A DNA stretch of 45,457 nucleotides from Gammaproteobacteria bacterium (GTDB lineage Bacteria > Pseudomonadota > Gammaproteobacteria > Chromatiales > Chromatiaceae): positions 1 through 45,457 of the forward strand of contig RZZN01000032.1 of assembly GCA_009929855.1 (NCBI GenBank), written 5' to 3'. Under the pieces are notes generated by a model. That model had not been told where the DNA came from. It saw nothing but the letters and a program-made list of their open reading frames with translations, and ran no database searches. The translations under genes were made by a program, and so were the position numbers. Numbering within the stretch: the first letter of the stretch is position 1; every line of letters starts with the position of its first letter. Shown here one piece after another: positions 35,101 through 42,577 of this stretch.

Positions 35101-35707
35101 TGAGATATTCGCTGGTGATCTTGAAGGGGGTCAGGCCCTGGCCTTCGACATAGCAGTCCGGAAAATAGCCACTGAAAACGGCCAGGATCAGGAGCAGGGT
35201 CAGGGTGCCATAGGCCGCGACCAAGCCGACCAGGGGCACCAGGCGGCGCGCAAGCCAGGGCGCGGCCAGAAGGGTGAGGGCCTGGAGATAACGGGCGGCA
35301 ATCCAGAGCTGGGTCGGCAGGTTGGCGTCATCGCCGGGGAAGATGGTCATCCCCTTGTAGGCCAGGGTATGCAGCAGGTCGATGATGGCCGCGGCACCGA
35401 AACCAAGGGCGATGATCCGCAGGATGCCAAGGTCCTGTACCTCCCGGGTGTTCCAGGCCAGGAGCAGGATGGCGAAGGCCACACCGATGCTGAACAGCTC
35501 TACCAGGGTATGGAAGAGCAGATAGCTATTGGCACTGGTCAAGGCCAGCAGGAGGCCGATGACCAGCATGCCCGCCACGGGCAGGGCGAGATCGGTACTA
35601 GGCCCCGTGTTCAGGACCTTGAAGTTGGTTAAAGGACGCAATGACTTACCCCCCCAGAGGTCACGCCCCTGCACATCCCACAGGGCCCCGCGGCGAATTT
35701 CCTTCAA
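32108..35707 (-). CDS. MASE3-PAS-GGDEF-EAL membrane protein, probable c-di-GMP phosphodiesterase
   Basis: Up to 1199 aa. MASE3-like sensor with about 7 TM helices (45-280), a coiled coil, three PAS domains (about 335-450, 455-570, 612-730), GGDEF (about 735-905) and EAL (about 912-1165). The GGDEF active site reads AADEF (819-823), so cyclase activity is doubtful, but the inhibitory-site motif R810-x-x-D813 remains. The EAL domain keeps EALLRW (950), NLSAAHF, ELTES, DDFGTGYSS (1071), K1092 and AEGVE (1127), so it should hydrolyse c-di-GMP. The start is uncertain: 35707 is TTG without ribosome site, and a TTG near residue 23 behind GGGGGG is an alternative. 17 bp follow the receiver gene. Confidence 0.9.
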   Translation of the reverse strand: MKEIRRGALWDVQGRDLWGGKSLRPLTNFKVLNTGPSTDLALPVAGMLVIGLLLALTSANSYLLFHTLVELFSIGVAFAILLLAWNTREVQDLGILRIIALGFGAAAIIDLLHTLAYKGMTIFPGDDANLPTQLWIAARYLQALTLLAAPWLARRLVPLVGLVAAYGTLTLLLILAVFSGYFPDCYVEGQGLTPFKITSEYLIVAIILAGVVGLHRVRAALHPTAYRFLQAMALVTIAQELAFTAYIGVYDLANMAGHLLKLVAYYLLYRAIFVTAIRDPFLTLFRDLKATEQSLLASQAEIQRQHADLERRVVERTAALEAEIRERHHAEQALTESAANFRAFFETVGDLIVVAAPDGRILFANPACQRTLGYDETELSSLGVLDLHPADCRVEAADIFAAMFRGERQACPLPLASKDGLPIPVETRIWPGRWNGADCIYGLSKDLRAEQEAQQRFERLFHSNPAPMALTRLPERRLADVNQAFLDTLGYTRAEVIGQTSAELGLFEDPTYQQTVADQLQTQGRFRDIELQVRRKDGVRRDGLFSGEVIRSQGQEYFLTVMADITQRKQAEQRLQESEQRLRELSAQLELKVEARTQALRAANEALRESEEGFRTLFEETRQPLALMEGDRFIAANRATLEMLRAVTPEQLIGHTAGDFSTPVLADGSPATARMAEHIRLALEHGAHEFEWESLRVGGEPFPSRVLLTAIRRGNRQQLHVVWNDITEQKQAQARVEYLAYYDALTGLPNRVLGLDCLAQKLAQAQRHQRQLAVLYLDLDHFKHINDSYGHLLGDKLLQGVAWRLTGRLRAEDSLCRLAADEFLLVLPEVGKEHGLANLASLCDRLINHFAQAFELDGHQVYVSLSLGVALYPRDGADGETLMRHADTALYEAKRAGCQTYRFFEPCMNDELMRFIQIRDALREALERHEFVLHYQPQVDLQSGRLVGVEALLRWQRPGMGLLAPGHFLDVAEESGLIVPISRWVLHEACRQAAAWRAADWPDLVVAVNLSAAHFRQRKVEEDVRAALHKSGLDPCGLELELTESILLRGEESVLEIVAAWKSLGIRLAIDDFGTGYSSLAYLKQFQVDKLKIDRSFILDMATHDQDRAIVQAIINMAYGLKLCTIAEGVEDAPLASQLRCMGCDQAQGYLYAPPGAAADLERWLRERGALKDGALGVRDEPGIRVGGVMPGRIRASAG

Positions 35708-35724
35708 GAGTGGCTAACGGGGAT

Positions 35725-36294
35725 TTAGCGAGTAGATTCAGGGCTGATCCAGCGCAAGAGGGTTTCTAACAGGACATCCACCTCGATCGGCTTGGGATGA
35801 TAGTCATCGACTCCTGCCTCCGCTAGCTCACGCCGTATCTCAGGCAAGGGCTCGGAGGTCCAGGCAATGATAGGGAGGTGACTAAGACCCAGTTCGGTGC
35901 GTATGCGGCGGGTGGTTTCGAAACCATCCAGGCCCGGCATGCGAATATCCATGAGTACGACATCCCAGCCCCGCGGATGCAACCGCAGCAGGTCCAGGGC
36001 CTCCTGGCCGTGGGTGGCCAGGGTGACCCAGGCCCCACGGTTGTTCAGGAGTCTGGCCGCGATTTCCAAGTTGAGTTGGTCATCATCGACGACCAGGACC
36101 TGGCGGCCCGCCAGGCTGTCCCTATCCCGGGAGGCGAGGCGCGCTGGGGCATCTTCCTCGTTGGGACCAGGACCGTGACCCCAACGCGTCGGGTCCTGCC
36201 CTTCAGCGGTGACCAAAGATTCCACACTGCCCTCCCGGGGGCTAAGGGAAGAAGGCTCATAGTGGAAAGGCTCATCACCTGACGCCAAACTCAT
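35725..36294 (-). CDS. Single-domain response regulator
   Basis: 189 aa. Residues about 1-65 are a Ser/Pro-rich variable leader; the rest is one REC domain with acidic pair VVDDDQ, phospho-acceptor Asp in VVLMDIRMPGLDGF, the T/S switch position (AWTSEP), and K in HPKPIEVDVL. There is no output domain. ATG 36294 (MSLASGDEP) is chosen because GGAG lies 9 bp upstream; the frame is open to 36396. It sits between the hybrid kinase and the EAL protein, so it is probably a phosphate shuttle or protein-interaction receiver in that pathway. Confidence 0.85.
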   Translation of the reverse strand: MSLASGDEPFHYEPSSLSPREGSVESLVTAEGQDPTRWGHGPGPNEEDAPARLASRDRDSLAGRQVLVVDDDQLNLEIAARLLNNRGAWVTLATHGQEALDLLRLHPRGWDVVLMDIRMPGLDGFETTRRIRTELGLSHLPIIAWTSEPLPEIRRELAEAGVDDYHPKPIEVDVLLETLLRWISPESTR

Positions 36295-36396
36295 GCGTAT
36301 CGTCTCCGGAAAGGGAGGAAGGTGTAGGAAGTGATGCAGGCAGGAGCTTACTGAGGCGAGGGAGGCCTGAAAATCTCCAGGCGACAATAGCGCCAC

Positions 36397-39300
36397 TCAT
36401 TGCTGCAATTTGTCGCCGCGGAGCGGCAACTGGCTCGGGACCAGGCCAAACCGCTTTTTGAAGGCGCGCGTAAAGTTATGACTCTGGCTATAGCCGACGA
36501 GGACGGCAACACGGTCGATGCTGTGCCCACCTTCCGCCAGTAGGGCGCGGGCCAGTTGCAAGCGTTGCTCACGCAGGTAACCGTAGACGCTCATCCCCAG
36601 CGTGGCCCGGAAGAGGTGCTGCAAGCTCGTGCGATTGGTGCCGCAATCCCGGGCCAGGGCATTCAGATCGGGTGGATTGGCCAGGTCCGCCAACAACCGG
36701 TCGCGGGCCCGCAAGAGTATCAACAGAGATCGCTCCGGGGCCAGCTTGGCCCCAGCCGCTGGCGGCTCCTCCGGGCTGGCCGCCGAGGGGCCTGGCGCCA
36801 GCCGGGCCAGGCGGACATGATTGGTGACCCGGAGCAGCAGCTCACGGGCATCACAGGGCTTGGCGATATAGTCCACTGCGCCAGCGGCGAAGCCTCGCGC
36901 CTTGTCCTCGAATTGATCCAGGGCGGAGAGGAAGACCACCGGGATCGGCCGGGTAGCCGGATCGGCCTTGAGCCGTTCGCACACCTGAAAGCCGTCCAAA
37001 CCCGGCATGCGGATGTCGAGCAGGATCAGGTCCGGCCGCAGCGTGGCGGCCAGGCGCAGGCCGGTGGCGCCGTCGGCGGCGCTGACGATGTCCAGCCCCC
37101 GATCCCGGAAGATCTCGGTGGCCAGGCACAGATTGTCGGGTTCATCGTCGATGACCAGCAGGGTAGCCGGAACTTGAGCCGGCCCGAGGCCAGGCGGGAG
37201 GGGTGATCCAGGGGCCGGGGAGGGGAGTAAGGACGGTAAGGGGGAGGTGGATGGGGAGCAGGACGAGGGTGGGACTGGGGCCTGGGCTGGGGTGGGGGAC
37301 CCAGACGCGGGCGATCGGACCGGAGGCGTTCCCGGGGAGACGGGAGCCGCAAGCTCACCGCTGGGCTCGGCCCGGGCCGCGATGCCATCTGCCGCCTCAT
37401 CGGCCTGACCCTGGCCCGCGTTGGTCAGGGATACGGCGGGGAGCCAGAGGGTGAAGCGACTGCCCTGGCCAGGCACACTGTCCAGGCGGATTTCACCCCC
37501 CATCAGCGCGGCCAGTTGGCGACAGATGGCCAAGCCCAGGCCGTGGCCCTTGGGCTTGCCGGCGGTCAGACCACCGTTCTCCTGACCAAAGGGATTGAAG
37601 ATGAGGTCCTGGTCCGCCGGAGCGATGCCCGACCCCGTGTCCGCCACGCTGAAGCTGAGGGCCAACCTGCCGGGCAGGGTGGTGCTGGGGACGGCCCCCG
37701 CTGTCAGGGTGATCTCGCCTCGGGCGGTGTACTTGAGCGCATTGCCGAGCAGATTGACGAGGATTTGTCGCAGGCGCTGCGGGTCGATGAGGACATGGAC
37801 CGGTAGCCCGGGGTGGAATTTGAGGTAAAGCTCCAGACCCTGGTGCGCCGCCAGGGCCGAGAAATCCGCCAGGCATTCTTCCAACAACGAGCGCAGGGCC
37901 GTGGGGCGGGCACGGAGTTTGAGGTGCCCGCTCTCCAGACGGCTCAGATCCAGCAGGTCGTTGACCAGGGCCAAGAGGTGGCGACCGTTGCGGTCGATGC
38001 CCGCCAGCAGATCCCGGCGGCGCAGGCCCCGCCGTTCCGTCCGGGACCCGCCAGCTCCGGGAGCCGAAGATGCCTCATCCTCCCGCTCCGCCAGGACCTG
38101 GGTAAAGCCGATGATGGCATGCAGGGGGGTTCGCAGTTCGTGGGTGATGGTGGCCAGGAAGCGACTCTTGGCGGCATTGGCGGCCTCGGCAGCCTCACGG
38201 GCTTGCCGCAGCGCCTCTTCTTGCAACTTGCGCTGGGTGATGTCGCGGGAGATGCCCATGAACTCGATGAATTGACCATCGTGGTCATACATCGCGACGG
38301 CAACCTCATGGGACCAGTAGCGTGACCCAACTTTGGTGAGATGCTCCAGCTCGGCCTCGAACTCACAGGGTAGCCCCGCCGCCACCCGGGCGCGCGCCTC
38401 CGCCAAACCTTCCTGGACTCGGGCATAAGATTCAGGGGTGAATGCTTTACTGGGAGGCAGTAACTGGTATTCCTCGGGGGTATAGCCCAGCATCGACTCC
38501 AGGGAAGGACTCAGGTAGGTGAATTCGCCCGCCAGGTTCATGGTCCAGATGTTGTCCCGGGAATGCTCGGCGATCAACCGATAACGCGCCTCGCTGAGCT
38601 GCGCCAGTTTCTTCAATCGATGATAAGCGCTCAGATCCACGCAGGTAGCTATGAGGCGCCCCTCCAGCACCACGGCGCTGATCAGGGTGTCGCGGCTCCC
38701 GCCATCCTTGCAGCGGATGCGATATTCGTGGGTTTCCACCAGGCCCTGTCGTTCGCCTGCACGACGCAGGGCCTCATCCCAGAGGCGCCGCACCCGTTGG
38801 CGGTAGGCCCCATCGGGATAGGCCTTGACGAACCAAGCCTCCACCGTCGGCACATCCTCCAGGGTATAGCCAAAGGTGGCGGTGAATTGATCGTTGAGGT
38901 ATTGGATCTTCCCATCGTCTGGCAAGCCGACGATGGCCACGCCGATCGGCAAGCCCGCGAGCAATTTCCTGAGCTCCGCCTCCTGGCGCGCCAAGGCCGT
39001 CTCGGCCGCCTTGCGGGCGCTGATGTCATGCATGAAGCCAAAGCCGAAGGCCAGGGCGCCATCGGCCCGACACAGCGCGCCCGCGCGCTGCCACAGGGGG
39101 AAGCGCCGGCCCCCGCGATCCTGGACCTCCAGCTCCCCTTCCCAGCTTTCTCCCCGCGCCAGCCGCGGCACCACCTCCCCTTCCAGGATGGCAAGGGATG
39201 CGGGCGGGTAATAGTCACGATAGTTGCGCGCCCGCGCCTCGGCGAGGCTGAAGCCGAAGAGCTGTTCGTGGGCCGGGTTGATGTAGTGGAGCTGGCCGTC

Positions 39301-39882
39301 GGGCCGGCTGATGGCGATGGCCTCGTCGGCGGCCTCGATGATCGCCTGAAAGAGTCGCAGCTCCTCTTCCAGGCGCCGACGCTCGGCGATCTCCGCCTCC
39401 AGCTCGGCGGTGCGGGCCTTGATCCGGGCCTCCAGCCCGGCGTTGAGGGCTTGAATCTCCCGCTCCGCCTCCTTCTGCGCGGTGATATCGATGTGGATGC
39501 CGCTCACCCGGACGGGTTGACCGTCCGGGCCGCAATAGACTCGGCCTACGGCGCGAATCCAGAGCCGGGAGCCATCGGGCCAGGTGATGGGGAAGTCCAC
39601 CCGATAGTCTTCCCGGCCATCGGCGGCCCGGCGCCAGGCCTGCTCCACCCGCTCCCGGTCTTCGGGCGCCAGCAGGGACAGTAAGCGCCCATAGGTCATG
39701 GTCTCCCCGATCGGCAGACCGAATTGGCGATAACTCTGGTCATTCCAGTAGAGCTCCCCCGTGGCGTGATTGCCATCCCACAGGCCCAGTTGGGCCCCGT
39801 CCAGGGCGAGGCGGAGGCGTTCTTCGCTTAACCAGTGGTCTTCCACGGCCGTGGGGTTGTGAGTAGCCGAGCCGAGATTCAA
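36397..39882 (-). CDS. Soluble hybrid histidine kinase with receiver and AraC-type DNA-binding domain
   Basis: 1161 aa. Order: PAS (about 20-135), coiled coil, PAS (175-290), PAS (305-420), PAS (430-550), HisKA with HELRTP (H581), HATPase with N714 and G boxes (DTGSGIAP, GHGLGLAI), a Pro/Ser-rich linker (846-903), REC with phospho-acceptor D956, and an AraC HTH (about 1065-1155). No signal peptide or TM segment, so it is cytosolic and would sense internal cues via PAS. Having sensor, kinase, receiver and DNA-binding output in one chain resembles the hybrid two-component proteins of Bacteroidetes, but without their periplasmic sensor. Start overlaps the rfaH-like stop by 4 bp. Confidence 0.93.
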   Translation of the reverse strand: MNLGSATHNPTAVEDHWLSEERLRLALDGAQLGLWDGNHATGELYWNDQSYRQFGLPIGETMTYGRLLSLLAPEDRERVEQAWRRAADGREDYRVDFPITWPDGSRLWIRAVGRVYCGPDGQPVRVSGIHIDITAQKEAEREIQALNAGLEARIKARTAELEAEIAERRRLEEELRLFQAIIEAADEAIAISRPDGQLHYINPAHEQLFGFSLAEARARNYRDYYPPASLAILEGEVVPRLARGESWEGELEVQDRGGRRFPLWQRAGALCRADGALAFGFGFMHDISARKAAETALARQEAELRKLLAGLPIGVAIVGLPDDGKIQYLNDQFTATFGYTLEDVPTVEAWFVKAYPDGAYRQRVRRLWDEALRRAGERQGLVETHEYRIRCKDGGSRDTLISAVVLEGRLIATCVDLSAYHRLKKLAQLSEARYRLIAEHSRDNIWTMNLAGEFTYLSPSLESMLGYTPEEYQLLPPSKAFTPESYARVQEGLAEARARVAAGLPCEFEAELEHLTKVGSRYWSHEVAVAMYDHDGQFIEFMGISRDITQRKLQEEALRQAREAAEAANAAKSRFLATITHELRTPLHAIIGFTQVLAEREDEASSAPGAGGSRTERRGLRRRDLLAGIDRNGRHLLALVNDLLDLSRLESGHLKLRARPTALRSLLEECLADFSALAAHQGLELYLKFHPGLPVHVLIDPQRLRQILVNLLGNALKYTARGEITLTAGAVPSTTLPGRLALSFSVADTGSGIAPADQDLIFNPFGQENGGLTAGKPKGHGLGLAICRQLAALMGGEIRLDSVPGQGSRFTLWLPAVSLTNAGQGQADEAADGIAARAEPSGELAAPVSPGTPPVRSPASGSPTPAQAPVPPSSCSPSTSPLPSLLPSPAPGSPLPPGLGPAQVPATLLVIDDEPDNLCLATEIFRDRGLDIVSAADGATGLRLAATLRPDLILLDIRMPGLDGFQVCERLKADPATRPIPVVFLSALDQFEDKARGFAAGAVDYIAKPCDARELLLRVTNHVRLARLAPGPSAASPEEPPAAGAKLAPERSLLILLRARDRLLADLANPPDLNALARDCGTNRTSLQHLFRATLGMSVYGYLREQRLQLARALLAEGGHSIDRVAVLVGYSQSHNFTRAFKKRFGLVPSQLPLRGDKLQQ
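37267..37298 (+). other. G-quadruplex-prone tract inside the kinase linker
   Basis: On the plus strand six runs of three to five G are separated by loops of 1, 3, 3, 2 and 1 nt. The plus strand is the template strand of the kinase gene. The tract encodes part of the Pro/Ser-rich linker, so it may simply be a by-product of Pro codons (CCC). Confidence 0.6.
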
Positions 39883-40376
39883 GACACGGGCCCGAGTTGA
39901 TGACGAGAGACGAGGACCTGATTGGTGCGCCCCAACAGCTCCAGGAGGATTTGCACCCGCTCCGCGCCGGTCTCGATGAGGATGGTGGCCGGGACGCCAA
40001 TAAAGGGTCCCGCGAGGATCCCGACCCGGTCGCCAGCCTGGAAGAGGTGCTCCTGGCGAACGACGCCCGCTTCGTCGCTGGTGGCGACGAGTTGTTCAAC
40101 CAGCTCCGCCGGGACGACGGCCGGATCTCCGCCAAAGCGGACCAGGCCGAGGGCGCCGCGGGTGGAACGGATGGGTGAGCTGCCCTGGATCAGCAGATCG
40201 AGGCGAATGAAGAGATAGCCCGGAAACAGGTGCTCGATCACCTCGTGCCAGTGCACACGCCGTCGTCGGGCAGCCTTGACCCGGGGCAGGAAGGTGTGGA
40301 ACCCCTGTCGGTGGAGGTTTTCCGCGGCGATGGTCTCGTCGCGGGCCTTGGTGTGAACGGCGTACCAGTGTTCCAT
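39879..40376 (-). CDS. rfaH: RfaH/NusG-family transcription antiterminator
   Basis: 165 aa. NGN domain (1-95): MEHWYAVHTKARDETIAAENLHRQGFHTFLP and HLFPGYLFIRLDL are typical; KOW part (about 110-160): FQAGDRVGILAGPFIGVPATI. RfaH-type NusG paralogues ride on RNA polymerase and promote transcription of long surface-polysaccharide operons. ATG 40376 is the homology-supported start although the frame continues to 40925. It heads an operon in which it overlaps the hybrid kinase by 4 bp. No canonical ops (GGCGGTAGC) element was found upstream of the polysaccharide genes in the window. Confidence 0.88.
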   Translation of the reverse strand: MEHWYAVHTKARDETIAAENLHRQGFHTFLPRVKAARRRRVHWHEVIEHLFPGYLFIRLDLLIQGSSPIRSTRGALGLVRFGGDPAVVPAELVEQLVATSDEAGVVRQEHLFQAGDRVGILAGPFIGVPATILIETGAERVQILLELLGRTNQVLVSRHQLGPVS

Positions 40377-40523
40377 CGCGGATCTCTCGTCGGCACATCG
40401 CCGTCTTAGCCAGGCGCTTTCCGTAAGATGTGACGACCCTGTTTCAAGCGCTGGCGATACCACGCCCTGATTGACCAGGGACCGGGTTCCCGCCCGACTG
40501 TCTTCGCGGCAGGCGTCGCCATC

Positions 40524-40543
40524 CAGGATGCCTAACCATCCTG
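40524..40543 (-). terminator. Hairpin at the end of a small ORF
   Basis: CAGGATG (40524-40530) pairs with CATCCTG (40537-40543) over a 6-nt loop that contains the stop codon of the 67-aa frame on the minus strand. No U-tract. Confidence 0.35.
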
Positions 40544-40735
40544 CCCCTCCAGCAGACGGACGGCATGGCGGGGAACCCATGCCTGCTCCCCCTGCGTGAG
40601 GTAGCGGTCCTGTCCCGCCAGCCGGGTGAACCCGAGGGCCTCGATCCGGTAGAAACCCAAAAATCTTTTGATAACCAGAACCTTGAATGACTCTCGACCA
40701 TAGGGACTTTGCACATACAACTTGCCAGTTTTCAT
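40532..40735 (-). CDS. Small hypothetical protein (doubtful)
   Basis: 67 aa, unrecognised. The composition is protein-like: MKTGKLYVQSPYGRESFKV then FYRIEALGFTRLAGQDRYLTQGEQAWVPRHAVRLL, basic and without TM segment, possibly a small beta-barrel. No good ribosome site precedes ATG 40735. It lies between the palindrome/direct-repeat block (40852-40911) and rfaH on the same strand, so it could be a leader or first gene of the rfaH operon. It could equally be a chance frame. Confidence 0.4.
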   Translation of the reverse strand: MKTGKLYVQSPYGRESFKVLVIKRFLGFYRIEALGFTRLAGQDRYLTQGEQAWVPRHAVRLLEGQDG

Positions 40736-40851
40736 GGGCAGGCTTCAACGCGATAGGCCAAAAGATCCCGGAACGCGACAGCACCTCGGCGGGAATACCA
40801 CCCTCCAAACCCCGCATGACCGGGGTCGGTAAGGATGTGCCCAGTCTAAAA

Positions 40852-40869
40852 TTGCATGGGCCCATGCAA
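40852..40869. repeat. Perfect 18-bp palindrome
   Basis: TTGCATGGGCCCATGCAA is fully self-complementary. On the minus strand it is followed directly by TTTTA, so it could be a weak terminator for transcripts coming from the rml side, or a dimer-binding operator upstream of the rfaH operon. Confidence 0.85.
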
Positions 40870-40872
40870 CCT

Positions 40873-40911
40873 ATCATCACGGCATTTTTTGCAATCATCA
40901 CGGCATTTTTT
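40873..40911. repeat. Two 18-bp direct repeats at 21-bp spacing
   Basis: ATCATCACGGCATTTTTT occurs at 40873-40890 and again at 40894-40911, with a 3-nt spacer. The 21-bp step is two helical turns, which would place two bound proteins on the same DNA face. The block is immediately beside the 18-bp palindrome and lies in the gene-poor stretch between rmlD and rfaH. Confidence 0.85.
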
Positions 40912-41043
40912 ATCGCCTCAGACAACAGGCGGGGGATGGTGTCTGGCCTTGCAGCGATGGGGGTGAGCCGCCTGCTGGAAAAAAACCTGCGCTGAAAACG
41001 GGGTCAAGCCGCATCATGAGGTCGTCACGGGACTGCTGGTGCT

Positions 41044-41376
41044 TTAACACCTTGAGCTGGCGAACAGCTCGGCGTTTTCGGCCACCAGCATGGCATTTTC
41101 CTGTTCCAATTGATGGACGCGGCGTTCGAGGCGGCGCTTGAGCTCTTGGCCCGGAGCCTGGTCAATCTGGCGGGATGGGATGGCCTGGTTGGCCTTGGCA
41201 GAATCCAGTAATCTCTGGGCGACGCTGCGGCGGTTGAAGCGCTTCGTGATAATGGTGTCGGCCACCCCCAGGCGGAACAATTCGGTATTCTGTAGATGGC
41301 GCAGGGCATGGGACTGCAGGGTCAGCCGACGGTCTTCATAAGAGTATTTCGGATAATCTATATTATGTAAAGTCAT
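41044..41376 (-). CDS. Hypothetical coiled-coil protein
   Basis: 110 aa, unrecognised. The N-terminal half (LTLQSHALRHLQNTELFRLGVADTIITKRFNRRSVAQRLL) is helical; the C-terminal 45 residues are a charged leucine-heptad coiled coil (ELKRRLERRVHQLEQENAMLVAENAELF). Composition suggests a small DNA-binding or mobile-element accessory protein, but no family can be named. ATG 41376 lacks a clear ribosome site; the frame is open to 41460. It is surrounded by sequence without good genes, so a remnant is possible. Confidence 0.5.
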   Translation of the reverse strand: MTLHNIDYPKYSYEDRRLTLQSHALRHLQNTELFRLGVADTIITKRFNRRSVAQRLLDSAKANQAIPSRQIDQAPGQELKRRLERRVHQLEQENAMLVAENAELFASSRC

Positions 41377-41656
41377 CGAGAGACACATGCAAGTGCACCG
41401 CTGGATGACCGTGCCTAGCGAGCACTTGGCAAAACCACCGCCTGTTGCTCGATACGGCACTCCAGCAGCGGAACCACTGTGCGAGCCGCCGCTCTAGCCA
41501 CAGCTCTTCTGCGGCGGCAGCGCAGATGCTTCTCTGGGTTGCCGCCCCCAGCGACACTGGGGCCTCGTCGATCACCACCATGTCCGGCGGGTGTCCTCGA
41601 GGACGCGGCGATAGCGGCCGATGTCCTCGAGGATGTCGATGGACTCGAGGCTTGGC
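41377..41656. other. Gene-poor stretch downstream of rmlD with short repeats
   Basis: 280 bp after the rmlD stop. TGTCCTCGAGGA occurs at 41592-41603 and 41622-41633, a 30-bp step; the first copy is part of a perfect palindrome GTCCTCGAGGAC (41593-41604). A 72-codon minus frame (41363-41581) has no recognisable features and I do not call it. Confidence 0.4.
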
Positions 41657-42568
41657 TCAGCGGGTCTCTTCCAGACACTGGGCGAGCGAGACGCGCCAAT
41701 CGGGCATGGCCAGGCCGAAGGTCTCTTGAAAGCGGGTGTTGTCCAACACCGAATAGAGTGGACGGTGTGCCGGGGCTGGATATTCGGAGGTGGGGATGGG
41801 AATGAGGTTGGTCTGAACGCCGGTCGCCTCCAGGATGGCACTGGCGAAGCCGTACCAGCTCACCTGCCCTGCCCCGGTCAGATGGTAGAGACCGCCGACC
41901 TGATCCAGGTCGAGCTCGCCGCGCAGCACGCGATGGAGGACCAGGGCGGTCGCCTCGGCCAACATCCGGCTCCAGGTCGGGGAGCCGATCTGGTCGTCGA
42001 CGATGCGCAGCTCATCGCGCTCCTTGAACAGCCGCAGCATGGTCAGCAGGAAGTTGGCCCCGCGCGCGCCATAGACCCAGGCCGTGCGGAAGATGAGCGC
42101 GCGCGCGCCCGAATCCAGGAGTGCCTGCTCGCCGGCGAGCTTGGTCTCGCCATAGACGTTGAGCGGGTTTGGTTCGTCATCCTCGCGATAGGGCCGATCG
42201 AGCATGCCGGAGAAGACGAAGTCTGTCGAGTAATGGATGATGGGTGTGCCGCGCCCGGCCAGGAGCGCGCCCAGCTCGCCGACCGCCTCGGCATTGATGC
42301 GGCGCGCGACCGCGGTCTCGGTCTCGGCCTTGTCGACCGCGGTGTGGGCAGCGGCATTGACGACGGCGTCCGGTCGCGCGGTCTCGACGAGACGCCGGAG
42401 CGAATCGGGATCCATGAGGTCGATCACTGGGCCATGCTCGCCCTCGAGCGAGGCGGCGATCACCTCGCCCAGCATGGCGAGCGTGCGTCTGAGCTCCCAT
42501 CCCACCTGGCCATTGGCGCCGATCAGCAGGATGCGGGGTCGATCAGTAGTCGTTTGCGTACTCATCAT
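41657..42568 (-). CDS. rmlD: dTDP-4-dehydrorhamnose reductase RmlD
   Basis: 303 aa extended-SDR enzyme for the last step to dTDP-L-rhamnose. LLIGANGQVGWELRR nucleotide loop near 14-28, NAAAHTAVDKAE, STDFVFSG, and YGETKLAGE (catalytic Y and K). GAGG seven bases before ATG 42568 supports this start. Last gene of rmlBACD, 9 bp after rmlC. Confidence 0.96.
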   Translation of the reverse strand: MMSTQTTTDRPRILLIGANGQVGWELRRTLAMLGEVIAASLEGEHGPVIDLMDPDSLRRLVETARPDAVVNAAAHTAVDKAETETAVARRINAEAVGELGALLAGRGTPIIHYSTDFVFSGMLDRPYREDDEPNPLNVYGETKLAGEQALLDSGARALIFRTAWVYGARGANFLLTMLRLFKERDELRIVDDQIGSPTWSRMLAEATALVLHRVLRGELDLDQVGGLYHLTGAGQVSWYGFASAILEATGVQTNLIPIPTSEYPAPAHRPLYSVLDNTRFQETFGLAMPDWRVSLAQCLEETR

Positions 42569-42577
42569 GGGTCATCC

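Noticed and set aside
40873-40911. CRISPR array
   Set aside because: Only two repeats with a 3-nt spacer, and no cas gene nearby.
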